From Bacillus testis (GTDB lineage Bacteria; Bacillota; Bacilli; Bacillales; DSM-1321), in assembly GCF_001243895.1 (NCBI RefSeq), contig NZ_LN851186.1, positions 2,631,842 through 2,695,841 of the forward strand: a stretch of 64,000 bases of DNA, read 5' to 3'. The notes under the pieces are model-generated. The model saw nothing but the letters and a program-made list of their open reading frames with translations. It had not been told where the DNA came from and did no database searches. Positions within the stretch are counted from its first letter, which is position 1, and every line of letters starts with the position of its first letter. A program made the position numbers and the translations under genes. Positions 26,472 through 35,668 of the stretch are shown in pieces.

Positions 26472-27544
26472 ACAGGCTCCCTCCCTTTATCCTTATTTCT
26501 GATAAATACGTCAAATGTCCCGCCGTCATCGAAATGGACCTTTTGCGCTTTTTCCCAGCCGCCGAATTGTTCATCGATTGTGACCAGATTGATTTTCGGG
26601 AATACATCCCTATATTTTTTTAAGATTTCTTCATTGCGCGGACGGTAGTAATTTTTCGCGGCAATCTCCTGTCCTTCCTCGCTGTAGAGATACTTCAGAT
26701 AAGCGGTCGCCACTTCCTTCGTCCCTTTTTTGTCCGCCACCTTATCGATGACCGCTACAGGCGGTTCAGCCAGCATGGAAATGGAAGGGGCGACAATTTC
26801 AAACTTATCCTTGCCGAGTTCGTTGATCGACAAGAAAGCCTCATTTTCCCAGGCAATCAGAACATCGCCAATTCCCCGCTCCACAAACGTGGTCGTCGCA
26901 CCGCGGGCCCCTGAATCCAGCACAGCTACATTGTTATACAGCTTTTTCACAAACTGCTTCACCTTCTTCTCCTCGCCGCCATACTTCTGGTCAGCATATG
27001 CCCAGGCCGCCAGGTAGTTCCAACGGGCTCCGCCGGATGTTTTCGGATTCGGCGTTATGACCGATACATCTTTCCGGATGAGGTCATCCCAATCCTCAAT
27101 ATGCTTCGGGTTCCCCTTTTTCACCAGGAACACGATGGTCGACGTATACGGAGTCGAATGATCCGGCAGCTTTTCTTTCCAGTCTTTCGATAGCAAGCCG
27201 CCGTCTGCAATCGCATCGATATCATACCCCAATGCCAGTGTGGCCACATCCGCCTGCAGGCCATCAATGATGGCGCGCCCTTGCTTACCTGAACCGCCAT
27301 GCGACTGCTGGATTGTCACCTTTTGCCCCTTTTCCTTTTGCCAATGCTTGGCGAATGCTTCATTGTATTGCTGGTAAAGCTCTCTTGTCGGATCATATGA
27401 TACATTCAAAAGTTCCACTGATTTCTTTGATGATGCCTTAGAGCCGCTTTCCGAAGCCCCATTCGATGCCTTAGAGCCACATGCGGACAGCATCCCCACC
27501 ACTAATAGAAGTACAGTCAGCCATAACCACCTTTTCATCTTCAT
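26426..27544 (-). CDS. sbp: Sulfate-binding lipoprotein with altered C-terminus
   Basis: Extracellular sulfate-binding protein of the importer, anchored as a lipoprotein (MLSAC lipobox at about residue 22). Family motifs: [66 protein letters not shown] and ENEAFLS. The body ends [10 protein letters not shown] and then continues as [14 protein letters not shown]… for about 22 residues into cysT. In the next frame the DNA reads ATT TAT CAG AAA TAA (26507–26493), giving the usual IYQK-stop ending, so one base appears to be missing near 26510. ATG at 27544 is preferred for its AAAGGA site. The protein may still work, since only the tail changes. Confidence 0.9.
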   Translation of the reverse strand: MKMKRWLWLTVLLLVVGMLSACGSKASNGASESGSKASSKKSVELLNVSYDPTRELYQQYNEAFAKHWQKEKGQKVTIQQSHGGSGKQGRAIIDGLQADVATLALGYDIDAIADGGLLSKDWKEKLPDHSTPYTSTIVFLVKKGNPKHIEDWDDLIRKDVSVITPNPKTSGGARWNYLAAWAYADQKYGGEEKKVKQFVKKLYNNVAVLDSGARGATTTFVERGIGDVLIAWENEAFLSINELGKDKFEIVAPSISMLAEPPVAVIDKVADKKGTKEVATAYLKYLYSEEGQEIAAKNYYRPRNEEILKKYRDVFPKINLVTIDEQFGGWEKAQKVHFDDGGTFDVFIRNKDKGREPVWNRGCPFGKVGMLN

Positions 27545-27587
27545 CCCCCATTCCTTTTGTTTGTCTATTTCCATCAGCTAAGAAAAA

Positions 27588-27660
27588 GAAAAAGGCTCCC
27601 AATCAGGGACTTGCAGTCATACTCGACTGCTACATCCACTAATCAAGAGCCTTCGGTTTT
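27588..27660 (-). terminator. Structured leader terminator/attenuator before sbp
   Basis: On the minus strand AAGGCTC (near 27648) pairs with GAGCCTT (near 27596), enclosing a GCAGTC/GACTGC hairpin and a CCCTGATTGGG mini-hairpin, and ends TTTTTCTTTTT. It lies between the sbp promoter and its start codon, so it should end most transcripts unless relieved. It does not match the S-box or T-box core sequences I know. Confidence 0.7.
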
Positions 27661-27694
27661 CCGATCAGCCAATAGCTAATTAACTTATACATTA

Positions 27695-27727
27695 CTATAT
27701 TACTGACTATTCCTAGTTGTCAACTGA
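27695..27727 (-). promoter_or_regulatory. Promoter of the sulfate uptake operon
   Basis: On the minus strand TTGACA, an 18-bp spacer and TATAGT. The semi-palindrome ACTAGGAATAGT just inside the spacer might be an operator. The leader to the sbp start is about 150 bases. Confidence 0.65.
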
Positions 27728-27795
27728 GTTTAAATAGTTTTTGAAATTGAAGCCCTTCTTTTTTCTTTGTACATGGCTATTTTCGCTTTTCTCAC

Positions 27796-27829
27796 TTCAT
27801 TTACCTTACAATATTGTAAGGTAAATGAA
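27796..27829 (+). promoter_or_regulatory. 34-bp perfect palindrome with a BceR-type core, upstream of bceAB
   Basis: Bases 27796–27829 form a perfect palindrome centred between 27812 and 27813. Its core TTACA-ATAT-TGTAA fits the TNACA-N4-TGTAA motif bound by BceR-type response regulators. A TATAAT box at 27864–27869 follows with no good -35, as expected for an activated promoter. Confidence 0.8.
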
Positions 27830-27901
27830 ACCTCAATCGATATTTGATTATTTAAATGAGCCATATAATTAAGGCATCAAATACAAAGGAGATTGATTGT
27901 G

Positions 27902-28669
27902 ATGGGTACAGTACTTGCGGTTGAACGTATTGGGAAACAGTACGGAAAGAAAGGGATGGTTTCCAAAGCGCTGCACAATATCGGTTTTACAGTGGAGAAG
28001 GGAGAGTTTGTCGGGATCATGGGTCCCTCCGGCAGCGGCAAGACAACACTGCTTAATTGCATATCGACCATCGATAAAGTGACATCAGGGAGCATTTATA
28101 TAAAAGGGCAGGACATCACCAAGCTGAAAGCAGGAAAGCTCGAGAAATTCCGCCGGGATGAGCTTGGTTTCATCTTCCAAGATTTCAATCTGCTGGATAC
28201 ACTGACAGCCACTGAAAATATTGCCATCGCCCTGACCATCCAAGGCAAAAAAGCAGGAGAGATTGACCGGCTCATCCGGGAAATGGCGGACAAATTAGAG
28301 ATAACGGATGTATTGGGCAAATTCCCGTATCAAATGTCAGGAGGCCAAAAGCAACGGGTTGCCGCTGTCCGCGCCATGGTGACAAATCCGTCGCTCATAC
28401 TGGCCGATGAACCGACCGGCGCCTTGGATTCTAAGTCATCCACTTTGCTGCTCGATTCTTTCGAAAAATTGAATAAAGACCTGCAGGCAACCATCTTAAT
28501 GGTTACACATGATGCATTCACAGCAAGCTATGCGCACAGAATCCTCTTTATCAAAGATGGTACCCTTTATAAGGAGCTCGTGCGCGGCAACAAAACAAGA
28601 AAAGAATTCTTCCACTCCATTATCGACGTGGTAAGCAAACTGGGCGGTGACTCTAACGATGTATTTTAA
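27902..28669 (+). CDS. BceA-type ABC transporter ATPase
   Basis: ATPase of a peptide-antibiotic resistance transporter, 255 residues. Walker [10 protein letters not shown] (about 42–50), Q-loop GFIFQDFNLLDTLTATENIA, signature MSGGQKQRVAAVRAM, Walker B LILADEPTGALDSKSS and an H-loop histidine in VTHDAFTASYAHRI. The family protects against cell-wall-active peptides such as bacitracin together with BceB. ATG 27902 is used; GTG 27899 is equally possible, with AAAGGAG 7 bases before it. It overlaps bceB by 11 bp. Unlike most members it has no response regulator or sensor kinase beside it. Confidence 0.92.
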   Translation: MGTVLAVERIGKQYGKKGMVSKALHNIGFTVEKGEFVGIMGPSGSGKTTLLNCISTIDKVTSGSIYIKGQDITKLKAGKLEKFRRDELGFIFQDFNLLDTLTATENIAIALTIQGKKAGEIDRLIREMADKLEITDVLGKFPYQMSGGQKQRVAAVRAMVTNPSLILADEPTGALDSKSSTLLLDSFEKLNKDLQATILMVTHDAFTASYAHRILFIKDGTLYKELVRGNKTRKEFFHSIIDVVSKLGGDSNDVF

Positions 28670-30671
28670 ACTAGCATACCGGAATGTAAAAAGAAGCCTT
28701 TCCGACTTTATGATCTACTTTTTGACGCTAACATTCGCTGTCTGTATTTTCTACAGCTTCAACTCGATATCCGCCCAGAAAGCCATGTTAGATCTGACGG
28801 AAAACAAAAGCCAAACGGTGGATAGCCTGATTCTATTGCTATCCTATGTGTCCGTGTTCGTTTCTGTGGTCCTTGGTTTTCTGATCCTGTATGCGAATAA
28901 TTTCTTGATCAAGCGAAGAAAAAAAGAATTGGGTCTCTATATGACGTTAGGGATGGGCAAATATAAAATCTCCCGTATCCTCGTCAGCGAGACATTATTT
29001 GTCGGCATCCTGTCGCTGGCAGCAGGTCTTGCCATCGGCCTTCTGGCATCCCAAGGGTTATCCATTCTGACCGTAAAAATGTTCGAAGTAGATGTATCCA
29101 ACTATCAATTCGTCATTTCGACAAAAGCAATTTGGAAAACGATTCTGTACTTCGGGATCATCTTTGTATTGGTCATGCTATTTAATGCCTTTACCATCAC
29201 CAGATACAAACTGATCGACCTGTTGACTGCTTCCCGCAAAAACGAAAGTCTGAAGGTCCGCAAAACCTGGGTATCTATCATCCTATTCATCTTATCACTA
29301 GTCCTATTGGGCATTGCATACCGAACGGTCCTTGAATATGGTTTATTCTCTGGCGGCAAAAAAGTCCTGGTCAGTGTCACCCTAGGAGTCGCCGGCACAT
29401 TCCTATTCTTCATGTCGCTGTCCGGCTTCGCCCTTAATCTGATCAAGCGCAACAAAAAAATCTATTATAGCAACATCAATATGTTCATATTGCGCCAGAT
29501 TAATTCCAAGGTGAATACAACCTTTTTATCCATGTCCATCATTTGTATCATGCTATTCTTTACAATCGGCGTCTTGTCTACAGGATTCAGTATTAAGAAT
29601 ACGATGGAAAAAGGGCTTGATGCTGCTACTCCATATTCCGCCTCTGTCTTTACCTATACGATGGATGAAGACAAATCGACGAAAAATGTAGAAGAATTGC
29701 TTAAAGAGCACAAAGTAGATACACGTCAATATGAGCAATCCATAAGCTTTAACACCTATTATACGGGTGTGAACCAAGTGGCTTTACTGAAAAAATATCA
29801 AGACAACATAGCCGCACAGCTCTCTAAGGCCGTAAAGGAAATACCCTTGGTCGCCATCAAGCAATCCGATTATCGGAAGTTAGCAAATATGCAAGGGAAA
29901 AAGCCCGTCGACATCCCAAAAGACTCCGTCTGGCTGTTCTATAATATGGAAAATTTCCACAAAACAGTGGATAATCTGATTGATTCAGAGAAAAGCCTTA
30001 CGATTAAGGGCAAATCATACAAAATTATCAATGACAAAGCGGATACGTTCTCTTACTCTAACAACTATTCGCCAGTTGATTCATTAGCGGTCGTGCTGCC
30101 CGATGAAGCCGTAAAAGACATGAGCGTCTATCAATCTACGTGGAATACAAACTATAAGAAAAATATCAAAAGCCATGATCAAGAAATTGTAGACAAGTTC
30201 GACAGCTTTAAAAATTGGGGCCCGGAAATGGAAAAACGGGGATATGCGATTAACGGAATCACAAAGACAGCCGCCTATGACAGTGCGGTAGGCACCTCTA
30301 CCATCTTTGTTTTCCTGGGGATCTATATGGGCACCTTCTTCCTGATTGCAAGCGCAGCGATCCTTGCCCTCCAACAATTGTCGGAAGCAAGTGACAATGT
30401 CCTACGCTATTCTATGCTGAAAAAAATAGGGGTAACCAATCAAACTATAAACAGCTCCATCTTCAAACAGGTTGCCATTTACTTCCTGATGCCTTTATCA
30501 TTGGCGATTGTCAATTCCTTCTTCGGCATAAAGGTCGTCAATGCAGCCGTCATGTTGTTCGGCAAAACAGATGTATTCCTGCCGTCCCTTATCACGGCCG
30601 GCGTGCTGATCCTCATCTACGGAGGTTATTTTCTCGCCACGTACGCAGGATATAAGAAGATTGTGAATTAA
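28659..30671 (+). CDS. BceB-type ABC transporter permease
   Basis: Permease of the same transporter, 670 residues. It shows the ten-helix BceB plan: an N-terminal helix (FMIYFLTLTFAVCIFYSF), an FtsX-like block (about 50–230, including KKELGLYMTLGMGKYKISRI), a large extracellular domain between helices 7 and 8 (about 300–535), which in this family senses the peptide, and a C-terminal FtsX-like block (about 540–665, VLRYSMLKKIGVTNQTINSS). ATG 28659 lies within the bceA stop region, so translation is coupled. The target compound cannot be told from sequence. Confidence 0.92.
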   Translation: MYFKLAYRNVKRSLSDFMIYFLTLTFAVCIFYSFNSISAQKAMLDLTENKSQTVDSLILLLSYVSVFVSVVLGFLILYANNFLIKRRKKELGLYMTLGMGKYKISRILVSETLFVGILSLAAGLAIGLLASQGLSILTVKMFEVDVSNYQFVISTKAIWKTILYFGIIFVLVMLFNAFTITRYKLIDLLTASRKNESLKVRKTWVSIILFILSLVLLGIAYRTVLEYGLFSGGKKVLVSVTLGVAGTFLFFMSLSGFALNLIKRNKKIYYSNINMFILRQINSKVNTTFLSMSIICIMLFFTIGVLSTGFSIKNTMEKGLDAATPYSASVFTYTMDEDKSTKNVEELLKEHKVDTRQYEQSISFNTYYTGVNQVALLKKYQDNIAAQLSKAVKEIPLVAIKQSDYRKLANMQGKKPVDIPKDSVWLFYNMENFHKTVDNLIDSEKSLTIKGKSYKIINDKADTFSYSNNYSPVDSLAVVLPDEAVKDMSVYQSTWNTNYKKNIKSHDQEIVDKFDSFKNWGPEMEKRGYAINGITKTAAYDSAVGTSTIFVFLGIYMGTFFLIASAAILALQQLSEASDNVLRYSMLKKIGVTNQTINSSIFKQVAIYFLMPLSLAIVNSFFGIKVVNAAVMLFGKTDVFLPSLITAGVLILIYGGYFLATYAGYKKIVN

Positions 30672-30698
30672 TGTAGCGTTTATATGAAGAAATGACAA

Positions 30699-30742
30699 TT
30701 ACAAAACCCCTTCTATTTTGACAATAGAAGGGGTTTTGTAAT
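30699..30742. terminator. Bidirectional terminator between bceB and resC
   Basis: Perfect stem TTACAAAACCCCTTCTATT/AATAGAAGGGGTTTTGTAA with a 5-base loop, A-rich on one side and T-rich on the other, between convergent genes. Confidence 0.93.
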
Positions 30743-30747
30743 GTATC

Positions 30748-31926
30748 TCAAGCATAAGAATGCAAGCCAGCAATAACCATATTCACAAAAATCAAATTGA
30801 ACATGATAATAGCAAAGCCGATAACCGCCAGCCAGGCTGATTTTTCGCCATGCCAGCCTTTTGATAGGCGTAAATGCAAGAAAGCGGCATAGAATAGCCA
30901 GGTGATGAGCGCCCACACTTCTTTCGGATCCCAGCCCCAAAAGCGCGTCCAGGCGATCTGCGCCCAAATCATAGCGAAGATCAAGGCTCCGAGCGTAAAG
31001 ACCGGAAAACCAATCAAGACTGACCGATAGCCGATTTCATCGACAAGATCAAGATTAAGGTTACGCACCAATGGCTGAAAAACGGCGGCAATCCGTTTGC
31101 GGAAAATCAACCGTAGCAAGAGATACAGGACGGTTCCGACTCCGAGCGACCAGAGGACGGTGTTTACTTTCTTAGCGTTGAAGATAGCCGGCAGTTCCAC
31201 CAATGGTTCCATGGCGCCTTTTGTTTTCAAGACGGCGTCATGCTGGCCGACAAGGGCCGGTAAGGTGTAATCAGCCACGGCTTCTTCGCCGTTTTTGTCG
31301 ACATAATTAAACTCGGCTTTATAGCCGTCAATGGCAAATACAGTGGATACAATGATAAAGCCTAAGGCGATCACCAATGAGAAGACGACTGCTTCAAGCC
31401 AGAATGTTTTTTTGCTTTTCTTTGTTTGATCGATCGATTTGATTAAGTACAGCAAACCAGCTGCGAAACTGACCGCAAGTATCGCTTGGCCTGCCGCCGC
31501 GGTCGTGACGTGCACATGCAGCCAATAGCTCTGCAGCGATGGAACAAGCGGCGTGATGTCACGTGGAAACATAGCAGCATAAGCGATGATCAGGATAGCA
31601 ATCGGCAATGTGACCAAGCCAAGGGCGTTCACTCGGTAGATAAAGAAGATGGCAATGAACGCGCCGACAAGCATCATACCGAAGAACGTGGTAAACTCGA
31701 ATAGGTTGCTGACCGGCGCATGTCCGGAAACGATCCATCTGGTGACAAAATAGCCAAGTTGGGCAAGGAAGCCGATGATAGTCAGTGCAATCCCGATTTT
31801 GGACCAGTTATTCATTTTGTCGGAGACGGATTTGCGTTTATCCTTGATGGCGCCTCCGAAAAAAAGTGTTGCGACTAAATATAGTAAGAATGCTGTAAAT
31901 AAAAGATTACCGCTAAGTGCTGCCAT
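30748..31926 (-). CDS. resC: Cytochrome c maturation protein ResC (CcsA/CcsB type)
   Basis: Membrane heme-handling subunit of the system II cytochrome c synthase, 392 residues, about eight helices. The tryptophan-rich heme-binding motif is [20 protein letters not shown]. Conserved histidines are in [27 protein letters not shown] and [16 protein letters not shown]. It works with ResB to attach heme to apocytochromes at the outer face of the membrane. ATG at 31926, with AGGGGGAAAG upstream, 11 bases after resB. In B. subtilis the operon continues with resD-resE; here it ends at the convergent bceAB. Confidence 0.95.
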   Translation of the reverse strand: MAALSGNLLFTAFLLYLVATLFFGGAIKDKRKSVSDKMNNWSKIGIALTIIGFLAQLGYFVTRWIVSGHAPVSNLFEFTTFFGMMLVGAFIAIFFIYRVNALGLVTLPIAILIIAYAAMFPRDITPLVPSLQSYWLHVHVTTAAAGQAILAVSFAAGLLYLIKSIDQTKKSKKTFWLEAVVFSLVIALGFIIVSTVFAIDGYKAEFNYVDKNGEEAVADYTLPALVGQHDAVLKTKGAMEPLVELPAIFNAKKVNTVLWSLGVGTVLYLLLRLIFRKRIAAVFQPLVRNLNLDLVDEIGYRSVLIGFPVFTLGALIFAMIWAQIAWTRFWGWDPKEVWALITWLFYAAFLHLRLSKGWHGEKSAWLAVIGFAIIMFNLIFVNMVIAGLHSYA

Positions 31927-31937
31927 TCTCTTTCCCC

Positions 31938-33566
31938 CTATTTCGAAGATTCTGCCTTTTGAAGCCGATCTTCCGGCTCATTCCATCCAAATCCGTCAAT
32001 TGCTTTGGATATATCCCTTTTTAGGCCATGCCAGTTTTTATTGGTATGGGCGGCTATAAATAGTTTATCGCCTTTTTTCTGGATCCAGATTCTGCGGTGA
32101 TGCCAATAAGCTCCTTGCACGACACCGATCATGAAGATGATTCCGCCAATGATGAGGAAAGGAATTGTTAAGTCTTTGCGGATGGTCAAAGCGGTTACAT
32201 TTTTTGTTTCTATACCGGCGAATGCCATTTTATATTCGTTATTGGCCGAGCCTTCGATGGTTTTCTTGATGGCGACGAAGCTCACTTCGCCTTTTGGTTT
32301 GTCCGGAGCAAACATTTTGAAGACAAAGGCCGGATTATTCGGCACTTTGGATACAGTTGTCGGTTTGCCATCGTCCCCCATGACGAAATCAGGAAAATAA
32401 TTGATGAGCTTCACTTTATAGCCCTTCCCGAGGTCGTATGACACTTTCGGATTATTCAAATCAACTTTGATTTTGCCGAAGCTTTGGTTATCTGACTTCC
32501 GATTGAAGCTAAGGTACATCTGATTGAGTTCATCTAGCTTGTAGTTTACCTGATAGATTGCCAGATTTCCCACTTTCAAGGGTTCGTTGACTCTGATATT
32601 CTTTTCTTCTATTTGTTTGAGCTTCGGTTTTTCACCGACAATTTTATTGCCTTGCCGTTCATACAGGACAGCATCTGTCTGAAAGTTCTTGGCTACCATT
32701 CCGCCTCTATCGATAGCTTTAGAGAAAACTTCTTTTTCTTTGTTTTTATCATAAATTTCCATGACGAATTTCTTATTTTCCAAGAAATATTGCCCTTTGG
32801 TACCGGGAATCTGTTTTGTTTCCCCTTCCCTCAGCCACATGGATTTATCCATGTACATGCCAGGCACGAAGCGGAGCATGGCGCCTACAAGGAAGACGAT
32901 CAGGCCGATATGGTTGACATAGGGCCCCCATCTTGAAAAGCGGTTTTTCTCGGCGAGGATGGCGCCGTTTTCTTCCTTCACTTTATATTTAGATTTTTTG
33001 AGCCGCTCCTTCAGTGCCTCTATATCCACCTTACCGTCTTCTAAGTCGGTGGCTGAAAACAAGCGCTGGCGCTTCAGGAAACCTTCATGGCGGTCTGTCC
33101 GCTGCGTTTTTAATGCTCTATGTAATGGAATGAATCGGTCTAGGCTGCATATGACCAAAGAAATCCCGATTGATGCAATCAAGAGTAGGTACCACCATGA
33201 CCCGTACAGATTGTGGAAACCGAGCTCATAATAGACCTGTCCCAGAAACCCATATTCATCTTTATAGAATACACTGGCTGGTGTATTGGGAGGTATGTAC
33301 ATTTCCTGAGGAAAAACCGTGCCTAAAGCCGATGCCGACAAGGTGACGACAATCAGCCATACACCCACTTTCACGGAGGAAAAGAAATTCCAAATCTTAT
33401 CTATAATCGTTTTCTTATAGGTTTGTGAACGCCTGGCCGTCCCTTCGTAGCGCATGTCCACAACTTCGCTTTGTTTCTCTGTCTCGTTCAGGACTCTCCC
33501 GCAGGATTCACAAAGGATGGTGCCATGTGGATTCACATGGCCACATTCGCATTTCACATCATTCAT
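31938..33566 (-). CDS. resB: Cytochrome c maturation protein ResB
   Basis: ResB/Ccs1 subunit of the cytochrome c synthase, 542 residues. It starts with a zinc-ribbon-like [18 protein letters not shown], followed by helices at about 65–85 ([20 protein letters not shown]), 120–140 and 210–230 ([18 protein letters not shown]), a large extracellular domain (about 235–470) and a final helix near 480 ([20 protein letters not shown]). Family motifs include [21 protein letters not shown] at 33566 with GGGGAG upstream, 18 bases from the resA stop. The N-terminal zinc ribbon is typical for Bacillus ResB. Confidence 0.95.
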   Translation of the reverse strand: MNDVKCECGHVNPHGTILCESCGRVLNETEKQSEVVDMRYEGTARRSQTYKKTIIDKIWNFFSSVKVGVWLIVVTLSASALGTVFPQEMYIPPNTPASVFYKDEYGFLGQVYYELGFHNLYGSWWYLLLIASIGISLVICSLDRFIPLHRALKTQRTDRHEGFLKRQRLFSATDLEDGKVDIEALKERLKKSKYKVKEENGAILAEKNRFSRWGPYVNHIGLIVFLVGAMLRFVPGMYMDKSMWLREGETKQIPGTKGQYFLENKKFVMEIYDKNKEKEVFSKAIDRGGMVAKNFQTDAVLYERQGNKIVGEKPKLKQIEEKNIRVNEPLKVGNLAIYQVNYKLDELNQMYLSFNRKSDNQSFGKIKVDLNNPKVSYDLGKGYKVKLINYFPDFVMGDDGKPTTVSKVPNNPAFVFKMFAPDKPKGEVSFVAIKKTIEGSANNEYKMAFAGIETKNVTALTIRKDLTIPFLIIGGIIFMIGVVQGAYWHHRRIWIQKKGDKLFIAAHTNKNWHGLKRDISKAIDGFGWNEPEDRLQKAESSK

Positions 33567-33584
33567 GTCTAAAACTCCCCAATG

Positions 33585-34115
33585 TTATGGCTTGACCTGC
33601 TCAAAAAGCTGTTTCAATTCATCTGGTTCAATGGCGCCTGTTTTGGCATATACGACTTTACCGTCCTGATCGATTAGAAAGGAGGCTGGCAGGTTATAGA
33701 CACCGTATACTTCCTCGACAGCTTCGTCACTGTCCTTCAGGATAGGGAAATCCAGGCCAAGGCGGTCACGGTAATCGCCGATCACTACATCGGATTCGGC
33801 TACATTGACAGCAAGAACTTCCACTCCTTGCTTCTTATATTGGCGGTACATATCATTGATGGCCGGCATTTCTTCCTCGCATGGCTTGCACCAAGTGGCC
33901 CAGAAATTGATAAATACCCCTTTTCCTTTATAATCGGACAGCTTATGTGATTTTCCATTTAGATCTTTCAGAACAAAATTAGGTGCTTGGTCCCCTTTGC
34001 TTACCTCGTCGTTTTTGTCTTTGGTGAAGTTGGCATACAGTGTGTAAGCAAGCGCAATCAGTAAAACGACTAATATCGCCGTCCTGATTGCAAGACGTTG
34101 TTTTTTCTTATCCAT
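33585..34115 (-). CDS. resA: Thiol-disulfide oxidoreductase ResA
   Basis: Membrane-anchored thioredoxin-like protein that reduces the heme-binding cysteines of apocytochrome c. The 176 residues have one N-terminal helix (AILVVLLIALAYTLYANF), the active site WCKPC in FINFWATWCKPCEEEMPAIN, the acidic Glu of the CEEE stretch that is characteristic of ResA, and the cis-proline loop NLPASFLID. ATG at 34115. First gene of resABC, with its own extended -10 promoter upstream. Confidence 0.95.
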   Translation of the reverse strand: MDKKKQRLAIRTAILVVLLIALAYTLYANFTKDKNDEVSKGDQAPNFVLKDLNGKSHKLSDYKGKGVFINFWATWCKPCEEEMPAINDMYRQYKKQGVEVLAVNVAESDVVIGDYRDRLGLDFPILKDSDEAVEEVYGVYNLPASFLIDQDGKVVYAKTGAIEPDELKQLFEQVKP

Positions 34116-34144
34116 GTTTATCCCCCTACATGCACATTAACGTC

Positions 34145-34153
34145 ATTATAGCA
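34145..34153 (-). promoter_or_regulatory. Extended -10 promoter before resA
   Basis: On the minus strand TGCTATAAT (TG extension plus TATAAT) lies about 30 bp before the resA ATG, with no good -35. It separates resABC from rluB. Confidence 0.6.
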
Positions 34154-34208
34154 TTTAACAACATCTGTATATTGTTTATAAAAATGAAAATTATGTGAAT
34201 AATACCAA

Positions 34209-34937
34209 TTATTTCCCGTTGTTAGAAGCCATTACACGCAGTTGCTTGACTTCATGGGGAGTCAATTCTCTGGCATCTCCTGGGCGAAGGCCTTTAAGCG
34301 TCAGGAATCCGTATTGTTCACGCTTCAGTTTGATGACAGGATGTCCAATGGCTTCGAACATTCTGCGGACCTGGCGGTTGCGTCCTTCGTGGATGGTGAT
34401 TTGGATGATGCTTGTGTTTTTCTTCTTATCGGTTGAGATGACCTTTACCTTTGCCGGTGCTGTCATGCCGTCCTCCAGCTTGATGCCGTGAATTAGTTTC
34501 TTCAGCTGCTCGCGCATCGGAATGCCTTTGACTTTCGCCACATATACCTTGTCGACTTCATTTTTCGGATGCATTAGCAGATTGGCGAATTCTCCATCAT
34601 TCGTCATGATCAGCAGCCCGGACGTATCATAATCCAATCGGCCGACCGGATAAATACGTTCCTCGACAAGTGGAAAGAAATCCGTAACCACTTTACGGTT
34701 TTTGTCATCCTGGACGGCGGAAATTACGCCACGCGGTTTGTTCAGAACAAAGTAGACCGGCGCTTCGTTCTCTAGCGGCACCCCATTGACCTCAACCTTG
34801 TCATTCTGACCAACCTTTGTCCCCAATGTTTTCACTACTTCGCCGTTAACTTTCACCTTGCCATCTAAAATTAACTCTTCGGCTTTTCTACGGGAAGCGA
34901 CGCCGGAGTGAGCGATTATTTTTTGTAATCTTTCCAT
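34209..34937 (-). CDS. rluB: 23S rRNA pseudouridine synthase RluB
   Basis: Converts one uridine of 23S rRNA to pseudouridine. The 242 residues hold an N-terminal S4 RNA-binding domain (RLQKIIAHSGVASRRKAEEL) and a catalytic RsuA/RluB domain with the motif GRLDYDTSGLLIMTNDG, whose Asp after Arg-Leu is the nucleophile. NKPRGVIS and GRNRQVRRMFEAIGHPV are further family marks. ATG at 34937 with AGAGGTGAT upstream. It sits between spmB and resA, exactly as ypuL does in B. subtilis. Confidence 0.95.
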   Translation of the reverse strand: MERLQKIIAHSGVASRRKAEELILDGKVKVNGEVVKTLGTKVGQNDKVEVNGVPLENEAPVYFVLNKPRGVISAVQDDKNRKVVTDFFPLVEERIYPVGRLDYDTSGLLIMTNDGEFANLLMHPKNEVDKVYVAKVKGIPMREQLKKLIHGIKLEDGMTAPAKVKVISTDKKKNTSIIQITIHEGRNRQVRRMFEAIGHPVIKLKREQYGFLTLKGLRPGDARELTPHEVKQLRVMASNNGK

Positions 34938-35092
34938 AATTTATCACCTCTTACATATTATCTCTTGCTGTACAAATAAACAAGCGATATACAATTATGT
35001 CATATTCCTGAGGAAAAGCAAAAACAAACTTTCCTAAAACCAAAAGTACAGACTATTCAATATTCTAAACAGCCATCTAATCCCTTTCCCAT

Positions 35093-35129
35093 AAAAAAAA
35101 CGATGGAAAAGAAAGCTCTTTCCATCGTA
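35093..35129 (-). terminator. Rho-independent terminator after spmB
   Basis: Stem ACGATGGAAA/TTTCCATCGT with a short loop, ending in TTTTTTTT on the minus strand. Confidence 0.9.
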
Positions 35130-35132
35130 CCA

Positions 35133-35666
35133 TTAGTATCCGAATATATAAACGACTGCTGTAATCGCAGCAACCAATCCGACCAGGTCTGCAAGCAGCC
35201 CGACCTTGACGGCATCCCCCATTTTCCGGATGCCGACCGCCCCGAAATAGACAGTCAGTACATAAAATGTCGTATCCGTGCTTCCTTGAATGGTGGATGC
35301 AAGCCTGCCAATGAATGAATCCGGCCCGAATGTGCCCATCAGGTCGCTCGTCAAACCAAGGGCAGCGTTCCCTGAAATAGGCCTGATCAGCGCCAGCGGC
35401 ACAATTTCCGAAGGAACGCCTATCAAGTTGAACAGCGGCTTGAATAAACCTACCAACGCATCCATGGCCCCCGATGCCCGGAATACGGCAATTGCCGCCA
35501 GCATCCCGACCAGATAAGGAATGATGGAAAAAGAAATCGTGATGCCTTCCTTGCCTCCTTCCACAAAGCTTTCATATGTAGGGACTTTTTTGAACGTGCC
35601 ATAAAGTAGAATCCCGCCGATCAAAATAGGCAGAATGAATGTGGACAACATCAGTAACGAGCCCAT
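35133..35666 (-). CDS. spmB: Spore maturation protein SpmB
   Basis: Membrane protein needed for proper spore core dehydration. The 177 residues belong to the nucleoside-recognition (Gate) domain family: ISFSIIPYLVGMLAAIAVFR, ALIRPISGNAALGL and GSTDTTFYVLTVYFGAVGIR. ATG at 35666, with GGAGG upstream, 2 bases after the spmA stop. Last gene of the dacB-spmA-spmB sporulation operon. Confidence 0.95.
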   Translation of the reverse strand: MGSLLMLSTFILPILIGGILLYGTFKKVPTYESFVEGGKEGITISFSIIPYLVGMLAAIAVFRASGAMDALVGLFKPLFNLIGVPSEIVPLALIRPISGNAALGLTSDLMGTFGPDSFIGRLASTIQGSTDTTFYVLTVYFGAVGIRKMGDAVKVGLLADLVGLVAAITAVVYIFGY

Positions 35667-35668
35667 GT

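Noticed and set aside
27588-27727. T-box or S-box in the sbp leader
   Set aside because: Neither the T-box antiterminator sequence nor S-box core motifs are present; only a structured terminator is seen.
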